A DNA stretch of 44,974 nucleotides. Origin: Coriobacteriia bacterium. Lineage in GTDB: Bacteria; Actinomycetota; Coriobacteriia; Anaerosomatales; JAAXUF01. The position numbers were made by a program, and so were the translations under genes. Under the pieces are notes generated by a model. That model saw nothing but the letters and a program-made list of their open reading frames with translations, ran no database searches and had not been told where the DNA came from. The stretch's first letter is position 1. Each line of letters begins with the position of its first letter. Below, one piece after another: positions 7,040 through 16,503 of this stretch. The stretch lies in assembly GCA_031292615.1 (NCBI GenBank), contig JARLGT010000096.1:1-44974 (forward strand), in the 5' to 3' direction.

Positions 7040-10000
7040 CTACCAGCCAATCGTGACCGATCCGTTCCCAGGGTTCTGACCCGGCACACAGAGGATGCTC
7101 TGCCCGCCTAGGACGTCGACCCAGCTCGTGCCGCCCTCACCAGCGTAGTCATCGCCAGAGTCGCTCTGCGCCCCGCCCGTCCAGCCACCGCCACCGCCTG
7201 CGTCTCCGTTGCCGCCGTGCTGGCCGCCACCGGACACGTATCCGCCGTAGAGATCCGTAAGCCACACGCCGCCGGCCCCGCCGGGGCCGTTGCCGTCGCC
7301 CGCGCCGCCACCACCGCCCGCCTCAAGCAGAACGGTACCGTCGGACGCAGCTACGAAACTCGACCCCCCGCCGGCCGAGCCGTATCCAGGGTTGCTCACG
7401 TCTCCCCCGTTCGGCCACCCGCCGACAGCCCAGCCTCCCGAGGCGATCGCGCCGTCCTCACCCTGGCCCCCGACAGAAATTCTCAGCACCTGTCCCGGAG
7501 TCACAGGCATCGTCGAGTGGACATACCCGCCCAGACCTCCGTAGCAGCCGTTGTCGAGCTGGTCGGAGCGGTCACCTCCGGCGCCGCCGTACAGGTCGAG
7601 CGTGACCTCGGCAACGCCGCTCGGAACGACGAACGTTTGGACCGAGCCGGTGTACGGGAAGGTCTGCGTTCCGGAAGATCCCGCGACGCTGGCGATGAAG
7701 AAGTCCACGGACTTGACGGTCTCGGTATTGCTCGCGTTGTCGCGCGAGTACCAGTAGAGCGTGTGGGTGGCGATTCCGCTCGAAGGGGCCGCCACGCCTA
7801 CTGACGTGCCGCTCGTCCAAGTCCCCGATGTCGAGTCAAGCTGCCATGACGTCTCGGCCACGCCGGAACCATCGTCAGTCGGCGCCAGCGTGAAGGTCTG
7901 CGCGCCTGGATACGTGGTTCCCGACGCCACGTCGGACGTCGTGACCGGCGCCACGGTATCGATTCGGAACTGGCTTGAGACCTGCGGCGCCTCGGCGTTG
8001 TCGGAGTTGTCGACAGAGTAGTAGCTGAAGGTGTGCAGTCCGTCGCCGATGACCGAGAATGAGGTGCCCGGTGTGAACGCACCCGAGTCGATTCTGTAGT
8101 ACGTCGCCTTGACACCGGTGCCACCAGTGTTGTCTGTCGCCGAGAGAGTCACCGCGCGGTCGGAGTTGTACGCCGCACCGGGGAGGGGATTGAAACTCGA
8201 GGTCGTTGTCGGCGGAGTCGTATCGGGAACTGGAACAGCGGCGATCCTGAAAGATGCGGACTTGACGCCCTCGGTGTTAGTCGCGATATCCCGCGAGTAC
8301 CAGTACAAGGTGTGAGATGCCGTGCCCGAGGCGGGAGCGGCGATACTCACGAACGTTCCGGTGGTCCAAGGGCCTGAGGTCGAGTCCAGCTGCCATGCGG
8401 TCGACGCGACGCCCGAACCATTCGTGTCAGTCGGCGTCAGCGTGAAACTCTGGTCGCCAGTGTAGGTCGTGCCAGAGACGATGTTGCAGGTCGTCACAGG
8501 CGGCACCGTGTCGATGCGGAACTGGTTGGATGCGTGCACCGTCTCGGTGTTGTTGGAGTTGTCGACGGAGTAGTAGCTGAACTCGTGCATTCCATCCCCG
8601 GAGACAGTGAAGCTGTTCCCCGCGATGAACGGGCCAGCGTCGACGTTGAAGTACGTTGAACTGACGCCCGATCCGCCAAAGTCGTCGACCGCGTTCAATG
8701 TCACGTCACGAGCGGTGTTGTAGACGGCGTTCACATCCGGGCTAAAGCTGGAGGTGGTCGTTGGCGGCGTCGTGTCGGACACCCCCGCCTGCGGGAGCGC
8801 CCACGACAGGGCAATCGAGCCGTTCCCGGAGCGGACCCCGGGGGTGACGGTGCCCACGCCAAGTGCGATGTAGCTCGTGCCGCCGTCGGCGCCGGCCAGA
8901 TCGCCCTCAGGAGAGCCCGCGCCACCGTTCCAGCCGCCGCCGCCGCCGCACGAGTCACTGCCACCGGGCTGGTTGCCGCATGGCACGGCTATCCAACCCT
9001 GCGAACCGCCGTCCCCACCATTGCAATACGGGTCGTACTCCGAGCCACCGTCGCCCGCACCGCCGCCGGCACCGGCCTCAACGAGAATCGCCGAGTCGGT
9101 CCCGATGGATGTCGAGCCCCCGCCAGCTGCTCCGTGACCTCCGTAGCCGTCACCACCGTTCGGCCAGCCTCCGGACGAGTCCGACCCTTCGCCGTCGCCG
9201 CCCTTCCCGCCCACGCGCAGCGTCAGCACCTGGCCAGGCGTCACAGGAAGGACCGCCTCGACGGAGCCGCCCAATCCGCCAGCCCCGTCGTACTGGACAA
9301 CGTTGCCACCAGAGGCGCCGTACATCTCAACGCTCAGCTGCGTAACGCCCGCAGGCACCACGAACGTCTGCACGGCGCCCGTGTAGCTGAACCTCTGCGT
9401 CCCAGTCGTTGAAACGGCGACGCTGAACGCAACCGACTGGACGGCCTCGGAGTTGTCTGCGTTGTCGCGCGAGTAGAAGTACAGCGTATGCGATGCGGTT
9501 CCCGAAGACGGTTCGGGCACAGGGACCGACGTTGAATGCGTCCAAGCGCCGCTGGTCGAATCGAGTTGCCAAGAAGTCTCGGCCACTCCGGAGCCGGCAT
9601 CAGTTGGCGTGAGCGCGAAGGTCTGGGCACCTGAGTATGTTGTGCCCGACGTGACGTCGGATGTGGTGACCGGGGCCGTCGTGTCGATGCGGAACTGGTT
9701 TGATGTATGGGTCGTCTCGGAGTTGTCCGAGTTGTCGGTCGAGTAGTAGCTGAACGTGTGCAGGCCGTCACCTGAGACCGTGAAGCTTGTGCCACTCGCC
9801 CACGCTCCACCGTCAACACGGAAGTGCGTCGACTTGACCCCGGTGCCGCCGGGATCGTCGACTGCGGCAAGCGTCACCGCAGGGTCGGAGTTGTAGACCG
9901 AGCCGGCGGCCGGGTTGAAGCTTGCGGTTGTCGTGGGCGGTGTCGTATCGCCCGCCACAACCGCCGCAACGTTGAACGACACCGAGTGCGTTGCCTCGAC

Positions 10001-13000
10001 GTTGCCCGCGTTGTCTTGGGAGTGCCAGTACAGCGTGTGGGTTTCGGTCCCGGACGAAGGCGCCGTGACGTGAACCGTGGTTCCACTGGTCCAAGAACCG
10101 GTCGTCGAATCGAGCTGCCACGAAGTGTCGGCTACTCCTGATCCCGCGTCCGTTGCGTTTAGCGTGAACGTCTGCGAGCCCGCATATGTAGTGCCGGACG
10201 CGATGATCGAGGTCGTGACGGGGGCCACGGTGTCGATTCGGAACGGATTCGAAGTGTGGGCCGACTCGGTGTTGTTGGAGTTGTCGACGGAGTAGTAGCT
10301 GAACGTGTGCATCCCGTCGCCCGAAACCATGAAGCTCACGCCTGTGAGCCACGGACCGCCATCGATCTCGTAGTAGGTCGTCTTGACGCCCGAGCCCCCG
10401 GTGTTGTCGGCGGCGGTCAAGGTTACCGGGCGATCAGAGTTATAGACCGCTCCCGCCAACGGGTTGAAGCTCGAGGTCGTGCTGGGCGGCGTCGTGTCCG
10501 GGCCACCCGGTGCCGACACCGTGAAAGTGACCGACTTCGGCGTCTCGAAGTTGTAGACCTTGTCGCGGGAGTAGTAGGTGATCGTATGCGTGGCCGACCC
10601 TGAACTTGGCGCAGCTATGGAGACCGGCCCACCGGAACCGAATGAGTCATGCGAGGTCCCTCCGTCAATCTTGTACGAGTAGGCATCGGCGCCCGATCCG
10701 CCCGCGTTGTCCGTGGCGATCAGACTGAAGGTCTGACTGCCCACGTACGCGTGACCTTCAACCGCACTGCAGGTGGTGGTCGGCGGGGTCGCATCGACCG
10801 TCGTTGTGAAGTTGACGACCTTCGTGGTCTCGATGTTTCCCGAGAAGTCATCTGCCCAGTAGGCCAGCATGTGGGGCGATGTCCCGCTAGGCACTGTCAG
10901 CTGCACAACCCATCTACTGCCGTCCAACCAAGGGCTCTGAACGACCGGTTGCCCGCCGTCGAGCACGTACGTAATCGATCGCACGCCGTACGTGCCGTTG
11001 TCAGTCGAGGTGAGCGCGAGCGTGACACCGGTCCAGTCCGTCCCGAGATTGCCGTCAGGAAGCGAGTAGACGTAGTGCCAGGTGAACGGATAGACACCCT
11101 CCCAGTAGTTGGCCTGAATGGCCGAAGAGCTGACAGGTGCCACCGAGTCTGCGGACACCGTGAACATCCTGGAGCTGAGCGGCTCGCTGTTGCCCGCTCC
11201 GTCAACGGACCAGAACTCAAGCACGTGGCTCGCTGTTCCGGTTGAAGGCGCCGGGATGTTGACGACACCCCCCTCGGCCTGGGGCCCGCCATCCAGAATG
11301 TAGTAGGTGTGCGCCACGCCAGAACCGCCGAGCGGCAGGTCAAGCGCAGTCAGGTGAACCGTCGCGGCCCCAACGTACGAGACCAGCACGTCGGTAGCGG
11401 TCGTCGGTGGCGTCGTGTCCACGACCCCTGCGAAGGTGTGGCATGCGCCGCAGTTCTCGATTGTGACGTCTCCGGCTTGTGTGGTGGCGCCGAGCCCGTG
11501 GCAGTCGCATTTCCCTGCATCGTGAACCGCTTGATGACTTACCGTCGCATGGGGATTCGAGTGACACGCGGTGCACTTCGTGTCTCCCGCGCCGATTGCC
11601 GAGATTACCGCGCCATCGCTGCTCGAGTGACACGTCGCGCAGTCGTTGTCGTGGATGCCCAGCAGCGCCGTTCCGTGGCACTGGGAGCAGTCCACGGTGA
11701 TAACGTACGGCCCGTCCCCGTCCCAGTGGTCCGCGTCGTCGAGCCCCAGATCGATCACGCCGGAGCCGGACGCTGACACGTGCGCCTGTGGATCGAACCC
11801 GCCCATGCGGGCAGGGTCGTGCACGTTTTGCCCACCGGGGGCATAACTGTTGCCGTGACAGCTCTCGCATGAGGTGGTGTCAGCCTGATCGTGCACCGAC
11901 AACTCAGGCAGTTTCAGCGCACCTCCCGAACGGGGGATGCCCTCAATCTTCGACGAGCCGACGGCGGTGTATGAATGGGACCCGCTGTCCCACCCAGTCT
12001 CGTTGTCGGCGGTCGAGTGGCATGTGAAGCAGAAGTGCCGAACACCTGCAGCACTCGACGTCTCAAGACTGCCGCCACGCTCGTCGGAGAGCATCGACTG
12101 GTTGCTGCGCTCGGAGCCATGCGGGTTATGGCAGTCATAGCACGGGAGCGGAGCGCCCACCGGGAGCGTGCCGCCAGAGGTCAGAATTCGGTGACCCGCG
12201 GAGTCGCTAGAAGTCGTGGCGAAACTCTCTATGTCGGTGGCGGCTGACGTGAATCCCGCCGGTACCGCGCTGCCATGGCAGGTGAAGCACAGGGCCGCGT
12301 ACGTTCCATCGGCCTGATCGGAGGCGAGCGTCGATGGCGTGGACGGCCTGAACGTCGTCTTCAGGCCGTCGTATTTGTTGGCCCCTTTGTGCGCTGCGTG
12401 GCAGTAGCGGCAGTCCCCCTGCGAGCGCGTCACGCTCGCGCCAGTTTCGACGGTCTGCGTGCTCTCGGGAATGAGGCGATGTGCATTGGATCCGTTGCCG
12501 TAGGTGTCCGGACCGGGCCATGTACCGCTCGTCGGGTAACCTGACGCGTCATGGGATGGATCGGACGTCGTCGGGTAGTCCGAGCCATACCAGGAGTTCT
12601 GGCTGTCGTGACATGCCTCGCACCAAGCCGGCCCATCGGAAGCCACAGATTTGCCGTTGACTGTCCGGGCCGAGAGCATCGGTTTCGCTGACGCGGACAG
12701 ATGCGCGCCGTGGCAGCTCGAGCAGTCCTGCACGAGGGAGCCCGATTTCGGCTTGTCGACGTCGTGCCCACTCGAGAGCGCAAAAGAGTCCGTTGACCCC
12801 GTGATGACGTTGGCCGCCAATGGGACGCGTCCGTCGTGGCAGGGATAACAGACTGCGGTGGGCTCAGGGCTCGACGTTGCGAGCTCCTGTCGAGACAGCA
12901 AGGTCGACGAGCCAGTGTGAGCGGAGTGGCAAAGAGTACACGTCGTCGATGTTGTGGTCGCGGAGACGTGAGGAGAAGCGGCCCACGCGGCGCGAACGGG

Positions 13001-13432
13001 GCCGGCCTGTGCGAAGTCCGACTCCTCGCCAGCACTGTTGAACGCCGTTACGCGGAAGTAGTACGTGAACCCGCCAAGACCGTCCTGAAAGTCGAACTCC
13101 TCGTTCGTGGTGTCCTCGGACCAGGCATACGGCCCATCAGCCTGCTGACTCACATACACGCGGTAGCGAGCTGGAGTCGAATCGGGCGCGCGATCCCATG
13201 TGATCCGTGCAATCACCGGCTGCTGGCCGGCGGATGCGACAAGGTCGATCGGGGTGTCGGGAGACAAGGCGGCAACGACATTCGGCAGCACGAGAATAAG
13301 GCATAGGGCAACACCTAACCCGGCGATTACCCATACTCTTCGCCCTAGTCCATGCTCTTTCCGCAGACCCAAACCCTCACTCTCTCTCCGCGAGGCAATG
13401 CGTCGTGTGCCGTCGACACAATCGCGAGGCAT
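7040..13432 (-). CDS. Giant secreted multiheme cytochrome c with Ig-like and glycine-rich domains
   Basis: 2,130 residues from ATG 13432; a TTG at 13450 would add six. Order: basic N-terminus; signal or anchor segment (about 31-55, 'VWVIAGLGVALCLILVLPNV'); FN3-like domain (about 57-145); cytochrome region (about 160-665) with 13 CxxCH motifs plus one CxCH, several in the doubled-CXXCH pattern with following 'HSAH'/'HGAH'; Ig-like modules with 'DTTPPTTT', 'FSYYSVDNS' and 'RIDTVAPVTT' (about 670-1340); glycine-rich domain (about 1342-1545); more Ig-like modules (1550-1915); second glycine-rich domain to the C-terminus. CxxCH binds covalent haem outside the membrane. The likely role is extracellular electron transfer or redox-active surface adhesion (inference). 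No sortase or C-terminal membrane anchor is seen, so it is probably released or held by the N-terminal segment. Confidence 0.85.
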   Translation of the reverse strand: MPRDCVDGTRRIASRRESEGLGLRKEHGLGRRVWVIAGLGVALCLILVLPNVVAALSPDTPIDLVASAGQQPVIARITWDRAPDSTPARYRVYVSQQADGPYAWSEDTTNEEFDFQDGLGGFTYYFRVTAFNSAGEESDFAQAGPVRAAWAASPHVSATTTSTTCTLCHSAHTGSSTLLSRQELATSSPEPTAVCYPCHDGRVPLAANVITGSTDSFALSSGHDVDKPKSGSLVQDCSSCHGAHLSASAKPMLSARTVNGKSVASDGPAWCEACHDSQNSWYGSDYPTTSDPSHDASGYPTSGTWPGPDTYGNGSNAHRLIPESTQTVETGASVTRSQGDCRYCHAAHKGANKYDGLKTTFRPSTPSTLASDQADGTYAALCFTCHGSAVPAGFTSAATDIESFATTSSDSAGHRILTSGGTLPVGAPLPCYDCHNPHGSERSNQSMLSDERGGSLETSSAAGVRHFCFTCHSTADNETGWDSGSHSYTAVGSSKIEGIPRSGGALKLPELSVHDQADTTSCESCHGNSYAPGGQNVHDPARMGGFDPQAHVSASGSGVIDLGLDDADHWDGDGPYVITVDCSQCHGTALLGIHDNDCATCHSSSDGAVISAIGAGDTKCTACHSNPHATVSHQAVHDAGKCDCHGLGATTQAGDVTIENCGACHTFAGVVDTTPPTTATDVLVSYVGAATVHLTALDLPLGGSGVAHTYYILDGGPQAEGGVVNIPAPSTGTASHVLEFWSVDGAGNSEPLSSRMFTVSADSVAPVSSSAIQANYWEGVYPFTWHYVYSLPDGNLGTDWTGVTLALTSTDNGTYGVRSITYVLDGGQPVVQSPWLDGSRWVVQLTVPSGTSPHMLAYWADDFSGNIETTKVVNFTTTVDATPPTTTCSAVEGHAYVGSQTFSLIATDNAGGSGADAYSYKIDGGTSHDSFGSGGPVSIAAPSSGSATHTITYYSRDKVYNFETPKSVTFTVSAPGGPDTTPPSTTSSFNPLAGAVYNSDRPVTLTAADNTGGSGVKTTYYEIDGGPWLTGVSFMVSGDGMHTFSYYSVDNSNNTESAHTSNPFRIDTVAPVTTSIIASGTTYAGSQTFTLNATDAGSGVADTSWQLDSTTGSWTSGTTVHVTAPSSGTETHTLYWHSQDNAGNVEATHSVSFNVAAVVAGDTTPPTTTASFNPAAGSVYNSDPAVTLAAVDDPGGTGVKSTHFRVDGGAWASGTSFTVSGDGLHTFSYYSTDNSDNSETTHTSNQFRIDTTAPVTTSDVTSGTTYSGAQTFALTPTDAGSGVAETSWQLDSTSGAWTHSTSVPVPEPSSGTASHTLYFYSRDNADNSEAVQSVAFSVAVSTTGTQRFSYTGAVQTFVVPAGVTQLSVEMYGASGGNVVQYDGAGGLGGSVEAVLPVTPGQVLTLRVGGKGGDGEGSDSSGGWPNGGDGYGGHGAAGGGSTSIGTDSAILVEAGAGGGAGDGGSEYDPYCNGGDGGSQGWIAVPCGNQPGGSDSCGGGGGWNGGAGSPEGDLAGADGGTSYIALGVGTVTPGVRSGNGSIALSWALPQAGVSDTTPPTTTSSFSPDVNAVYNTARDVTLNAVDDFGGSGVSSTYFNVDAGPFIAGNSFTVSGDGMHEFSYYSVDNSNNTETVHASNQFRIDTVPPVTTCNIVSGTTYTGDQSFTLTPTDTNGSGVASTAWQLDSTSGPWTTGTFVSIAAPASGTASHTLYWYSRDIATNTEGVKSASFRIAAVPVPDTTPPTTTSSFNPLPGAAYNSDRAVTLSATDNTGGTGVKATYYRIDSGAFTPGTSFSVIGDGLHTFSYYSVDNSDNAEAPQVSSQFRIDTVAPVTTSDVASGTTYPGAQTFTLAPTDDGSGVAETSWQLDSTSGTWTSGTSVGVAAPSSGIATHTLYWYSRDNASNTETVKSVDFFIASVAGSSGTQTFPYTGSVQTFVVPSGVAEVTLDLYGGAGGDRSDQLDNGCYGGLGGYVHSTMPVTPGQVLRISVGGQGEDGAIASGGWAVGGWPNGGDVSNPGYGSAGGGSSFVAASDGTVLLEAGGGGGAGDGNGPGGAGGVWLTDLYGGYVSGGGQHGGNGDAGGGGGWTGGAQSDSGDDYAGEGGTSWVDVLGGQSILCVPGQNPGNGSVTIGW
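7680..8776 (-). repeat. Second pair of Ig-like repeat units in the giant cytochrome
   Basis: Two coding repeats of about 184 codons each, at about 8225-8776 and 7680-8224. Each starts 'DTTPPTTTSSF' and runs through 'SGDG(M/L)H(T/E)FSYYSVDNS', 'QFRIDTV', 'SGTTY', 'SWQLDSTSG' and 'SHTLYWYSRD'. Each unit is itself two Ig-like modules. The pair is followed by the C-terminal glycine-rich domain. Confidence 0.85.
9407..10498 (-). repeat. First pair of Ig-like repeat units in the giant cytochrome
   Basis: Two coding repeats of about 182 codons, at 9950-10498 and 9407-9949, with the same landmarks as the pair at 7680-8776. Stretches near 10270 and 8550 are almost identical at the DNA level. The pair is followed by the first glycine-rich domain, so the whole [repeat-repeat-glycine-rich] block appears duplicated. 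Confidence 0.85.
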
Positions 13433-13456
13433 GACGGAACGCCAACGCAAAGGAAA

Positions 13457-13487
13457 ATCTTAGCACGTCAGAAGCCTAATTGCCCAA
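13457..13487 (-). promoter_or_regulatory. Candidate promoter of the giant cytochrome gene
   Basis: Extended -10 TGCTAAGAT (TAAGAT at 13457-13462), with TTGGGC (13482-13487) 19 bases further upstream as a long-spaced -35. Predicted start is about 13450, giving a leader of about 18 bases to the ATG at 13432. No riboswitch-like fold is seen in the 138-base gap. Confidence 0.4.
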
Positions 13488-13570
13488 TTCTGAGAGTGCC
13501 GGAACGGCTATTTCGGCCGACGCTGCGCGGTCCCGATTTCCTGCCACCTGAAAGCCGAACACCGCCCGAA

Positions 13571-14209
13571 TCAGGCGCGAGGAAAGAACGGGTTGACTCG
13601 GCGCTCCCGGCCTATCGTCGTGTCCGGGCCGTGGCCGGGATGCACGATCGTCTCGGCGGGCAAGGAGACGAGCTTCGTGGCGATTGAATGCGACAGCGCC
13701 CGAGCGTCGCCGCCGGGGAAGTCCGTGCGTCCCACGCTGCCCGCGAAAAGAGTGTCGCCAGCGAACAACTGGGCAGGGTCGCCCGAGGAGTCCTCGGCAA
13801 GCAGGCAGATGCCACCGGGAGTGTGGCCAGGAGTATGGAGCACGGTCAATCGTAGGTTCCCTGCCACGAGCACGTCACCAGCGCCGAGAAGCCGATCCGG
13901 CGGTGGCGCGGTTGTGGTGAAACCGAACATCGCGCCGCCTGTGCCGATCGCGTCGGACAGGCCGGCCGCATCGTCTTGGTGCACCCAGAGCGGTGCCCCA
14001 GTTCGCGCGATGAGCTCTCGCACGGCTCCGATGTGGTCGAAGTGCTTGTGTGTGAGCACGACCGCCATCACCTTGCGCTCCCCGACCGCGAAGAGGATGG
14101 CGTCAGCGTCGTCCGCCGGGTCGACGACCACGGCCGGGCCGCCGCAGTCGTCTGCGGCCACCCAACAGTTCGTGTCGAGGGCGCCGAGAACGAGGCGTCG
14201 AACGAACAC
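13571..14209 (-). CDS. MBL-fold metallo-hydrolase (glyoxalase II-like)
   Basis: 212 residues. The GTG start at 14209 overlaps the relA stop codon by one base (TAGTG), which suggests coupling. The metal-binding set is complete: 'THKHFDHIG' (HxHxDH), 'HTPGHTPGG', 'FAGDTLFAGSVGRTD' and 'VHPGHGPDT'. This is the small glyoxalase II/YcbL-like branch of the metallo-beta-lactamase fold, which usually hydrolyses thioesters such as lactoylglutathione analogues. The substrate cannot be told from the sequence. The pairing with relA/spoT is common in Gram-positive bacteria. It is cytoplasmic, with no signal peptide. Confidence 0.9.
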   Translation of the reverse strand: MFVRRLVLGALDTNCWVAADDCGGPAVVVDPADDADAILFAVGERKVMAVVLTHKHFDHIGAVRELIARTGAPLWVHQDDAAGLSDAIGTGGAMFGFTTTAPPPDRLLGAGDVLVAGNLRLTVLHTPGHTPGGICLLAEDSSGDPAQLFAGDTLFAGSVGRTDFPGGDARALSHSIATKLVSLPAETIVHPGHGPDTTIGRERRVNPFFPRA

Positions 14210-16425
14210 TAGTGGTCGCCCTTCTTCTTCTGTGTTGCCTCGCCAGGCATCATGCGCCGAGCTTCGAACACGCCTTCGACGCGGCGCATCTCGGCCAGAA
14301 TCTTGTCGAGGCGCGACAGGTCGCCCAACTCGAAGAGGAAGCGCATGTCGACGATTCCGTCGCGATGCGTGGTCGTGGATGAGGCTAGGATGTTGACGCC
14401 CTGCTCGGCCAGGGCCGATGTGACGTCTTGCAGGAGGCGCAGGCGATCCATCGCCTCGACGAAGATCTCGATCTGGAACGAGGCCGCCTGCCCGAGGTCC
14501 CACTCGACGTCGATGATTCGCTCGGGCGAGGTGAGCAGATCACGCGCGTTCGGGCAGTCCTTGCGGTGGACTGAGACCCCGCGACCCCGAGTCACGAATC
14601 CGATGATGTCGTCGCCAGGGACCGGGTGACAGCAGCTTGCAAGGCGAATGAGGGCGTCATCGAGTCCGGTCACCTTTACGCCGCCGGTCGCGTGCCGACG
14701 CTTGCTGCGCGGCGGCATCATCGGCTTGTCGCGCGTGAACTCCTCATGCTGAGGTTCAGGCTTAGCTATCTCGCCTTCCTTGGCCATCAGCTTGAGCAGC
14801 TTCGTGCCCACCATCTTGGCCGACGCCTTGCCGGCGCCGATGGCGGCGAGGATGTCGTCCGGGTGCGTGTAGTTCATCTCGTGCGACACCGACGCGATGG
14901 CCTTCTCGGCGGTCTTGGAGCCGATACCCAGACCATGCTTGCGCATGACTTTGGCGAGCTCGTCTCGGCCGTGAATCAGGTCGTCTTCGCGGGTGACCTT
15001 GCTGAAGTAGTTACGGATCTTGCTCTTCGCCGAGGACGTGCGCACGAGGTTGAGCCAGTCGCGCGACGGGCTGGCGTTCTTGTTGGTGAGGACCTCGACG
15101 CGATCCCCCATCTGCAGCTCGTAGGCAAGCGAGACGATGGAGCCGTTGACCTTGGCACCGACGCAGTGGTTGCCCACCTCGGTGTGAATCGCGTAGGCGA
15201 AGTCGATCGGCGTCGAGCCACGTTTGAGGCTGATGACGTCACCCTTGGGCGAGAAGACGAAGACCTCCTCCTCGAAGAGGTCGATCTTGAGGGCCTCCAT
15301 GAATTCGCGCGGATCCTTGAGCTCGGTCTGCCACTCCAGCATCTGGCGCAGCCAAGCCAACCGCTCATCGAAGCTGTCCTCACCGCGCGTGCCTTCTTTG
15401 TAGCGCCAGTGCGCCGCGACGCCGTACTCGGCGGTGCGATGCATCTCCTCGCTGCGAATCTGAATCTCGAGCGGGGCTCCGGTTGGCCCGATGACGATCG
15501 TGTGAAGCGACTGGTACATGTTGAACTTGGGCATCGCCACGTAGTCCTTGAAGCGGCCGGGAACCGGCTTCCAGATCGAGTGAACGGTGCCGAGTGCCCC
15601 GTAGACGTCCTTGACGGAGTCCACGATCACGCGCAGGGCGATGAGGTCGTAGATCTCGTTGAAGTCTTTGCCCTTGCCCACCATCTTCTGATACACGCTG
15701 TAGAGGTGCTTCGGGCGGCCCGAGATGCGCGCCTTGATGCCGACCGCGACGAGTTCCTCAGTCAGCTTGTCGATGACCTGGCGGGTGTAGGCCTCTCGAG
15801 CCTCTCGGCTCTCGGCGACCATGCGCGACACCTGATGAAACTTGTGTGGCTCGAGGTAGTAAAACGCCAAGTCCTCGAGTTCCCACTTGATGCTCGAGAT
15901 ACCCAGACGATGCGCGAGCGGCGCGTATATCTCCATCGTCTCGCGTGCCTTGTCCAGCCGGCGGTCCTCGGGCAGTGCCGCAAGGGTGCGCATGTTGTGC
16001 AGCCGGTCCGCAAGCTTGATGAGGATGACGCGGATGTCCTTGGCCATCGCGATGAGCATCTTGCGCAGGTTGTTGGATTGCGCCTCGGAGAGCGACTCGA
16101 ACTCGATCTTGCCAAGCTTGGTGACGCCATCCACGAGCTCAGCGACCTCGTCGCCGAACCTCTCGCGGACCTCGTCGAGCGTTACCTCAGAGTCCTCGAC
16201 GGTGTCGTGGAGAAGCGCGGCCTTGAGGGTAGGCGTATCCATGTGCAGCTCGGCGAGGATAAGCGCGACTTCGATCGGGTGGTTGACGAACGCTTCCCCG
16301 CTCTTGCGCATCTGGCCTTCGTGCGCCTTGACAGCAAAGTCGAAGGCGTCGTCGAGTCCGGTCAGGTCCGCGTCGGGATTGTACGCTCTGACCTGGGCTT
16401 CAATCTGTTCAAGGGTCGCGGACAA
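14209..16425 (-). CDS. relA: Bifunctional (p)ppGpp synthetase/hydrolase RelA/SpoT
   Basis: 738 residues from a TTG at 16425, preceded by GAAAGG about 7 bases upstream. The HD hydrolase domain is intact ('AHEGQMRKSGEAFVNHPIEV', 'ALLHDTVEDSEVT', 'KLADRLHNMRT'). The synthetase domain has 'GRPKHLYSVYQKMVGKGKDF', 'YDLIALRVIV' and 'YQSLHTIVIGPTGAPLEIQIR'. Then come TGS ('FVFSPKGDVISLKRGSTPIDF'), the helical and Zn-finger region ('RLASCCHPVPGDDIIGFVTRGRGVSVH') and a C-terminal ACT domain. Both active sites look complete, so it should make and degrade the stringent-response alarmone. Confidence 0.96.
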   Translation of the reverse strand: MSATLEQIEAQVRAYNPDADLTGLDDAFDFAVKAHEGQMRKSGEAFVNHPIEVALILAELHMDTPTLKAALLHDTVEDSEVTLDEVRERFGDEVAELVDGVTKLGKIEFESLSEAQSNNLRKMLIAMAKDIRVILIKLADRLHNMRTLAALPEDRRLDKARETMEIYAPLAHRLGISSIKWELEDLAFYYLEPHKFHQVSRMVAESREAREAYTRQVIDKLTEELVAVGIKARISGRPKHLYSVYQKMVGKGKDFNEIYDLIALRVIVDSVKDVYGALGTVHSIWKPVPGRFKDYVAMPKFNMYQSLHTIVIGPTGAPLEIQIRSEEMHRTAEYGVAAHWRYKEGTRGEDSFDERLAWLRQMLEWQTELKDPREFMEALKIDLFEEEVFVFSPKGDVISLKRGSTPIDFAYAIHTEVGNHCVGAKVNGSIVSLAYELQMGDRVEVLTNKNASPSRDWLNLVRTSSAKSKIRNYFSKVTREDDLIHGRDELAKVMRKHGLGIGSKTAEKAIASVSHEMNYTHPDDILAAIGAGKASAKMVGTKLLKLMAKEGEIAKPEPQHEEFTRDKPMMPPRSKRRHATGGVKVTGLDDALIRLASCCHPVPGDDIIGFVTRGRGVSVHRKDCPNARDLLTSPERIIDVEWDLGQAASFQIEIFVEAMDRLRLLQDVTSALAEQGVNILASSTTTHRDGIVDMRFLFELGDLSRLDKILAEMRRVEGVFEARRMMPGEATQKKKGDH

Positions 16426-16444
16426 GAGGCACCTTTCGTGTGCA

Positions 16445-16470
16445 GGGAGTCTCCCGCCCAAGCGGGACCC
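16445..16470 (-). terminator. Hairpin between the nidogen-domain gene and relA
   Basis: TCCCGC-CCAA-GCGGGA with flanking GGG/CCC arms, 34 bases after the upstream stop codon. No U-run. Either an atypical terminator of the nidogen-domain gene or a relA leader hairpin. Confidence 0.35.
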
Positions 16471-16503
16471 AAGCAGGCATGAGGTGCGAATCTCGTGCCT
16501 GCG

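Noticed and set aside
14626-16482. 618-codon open frame on the plus strand opposite relA/spoT
   Set aside because: Same shadow effect; relA/spoT on the other strand has every family motif.
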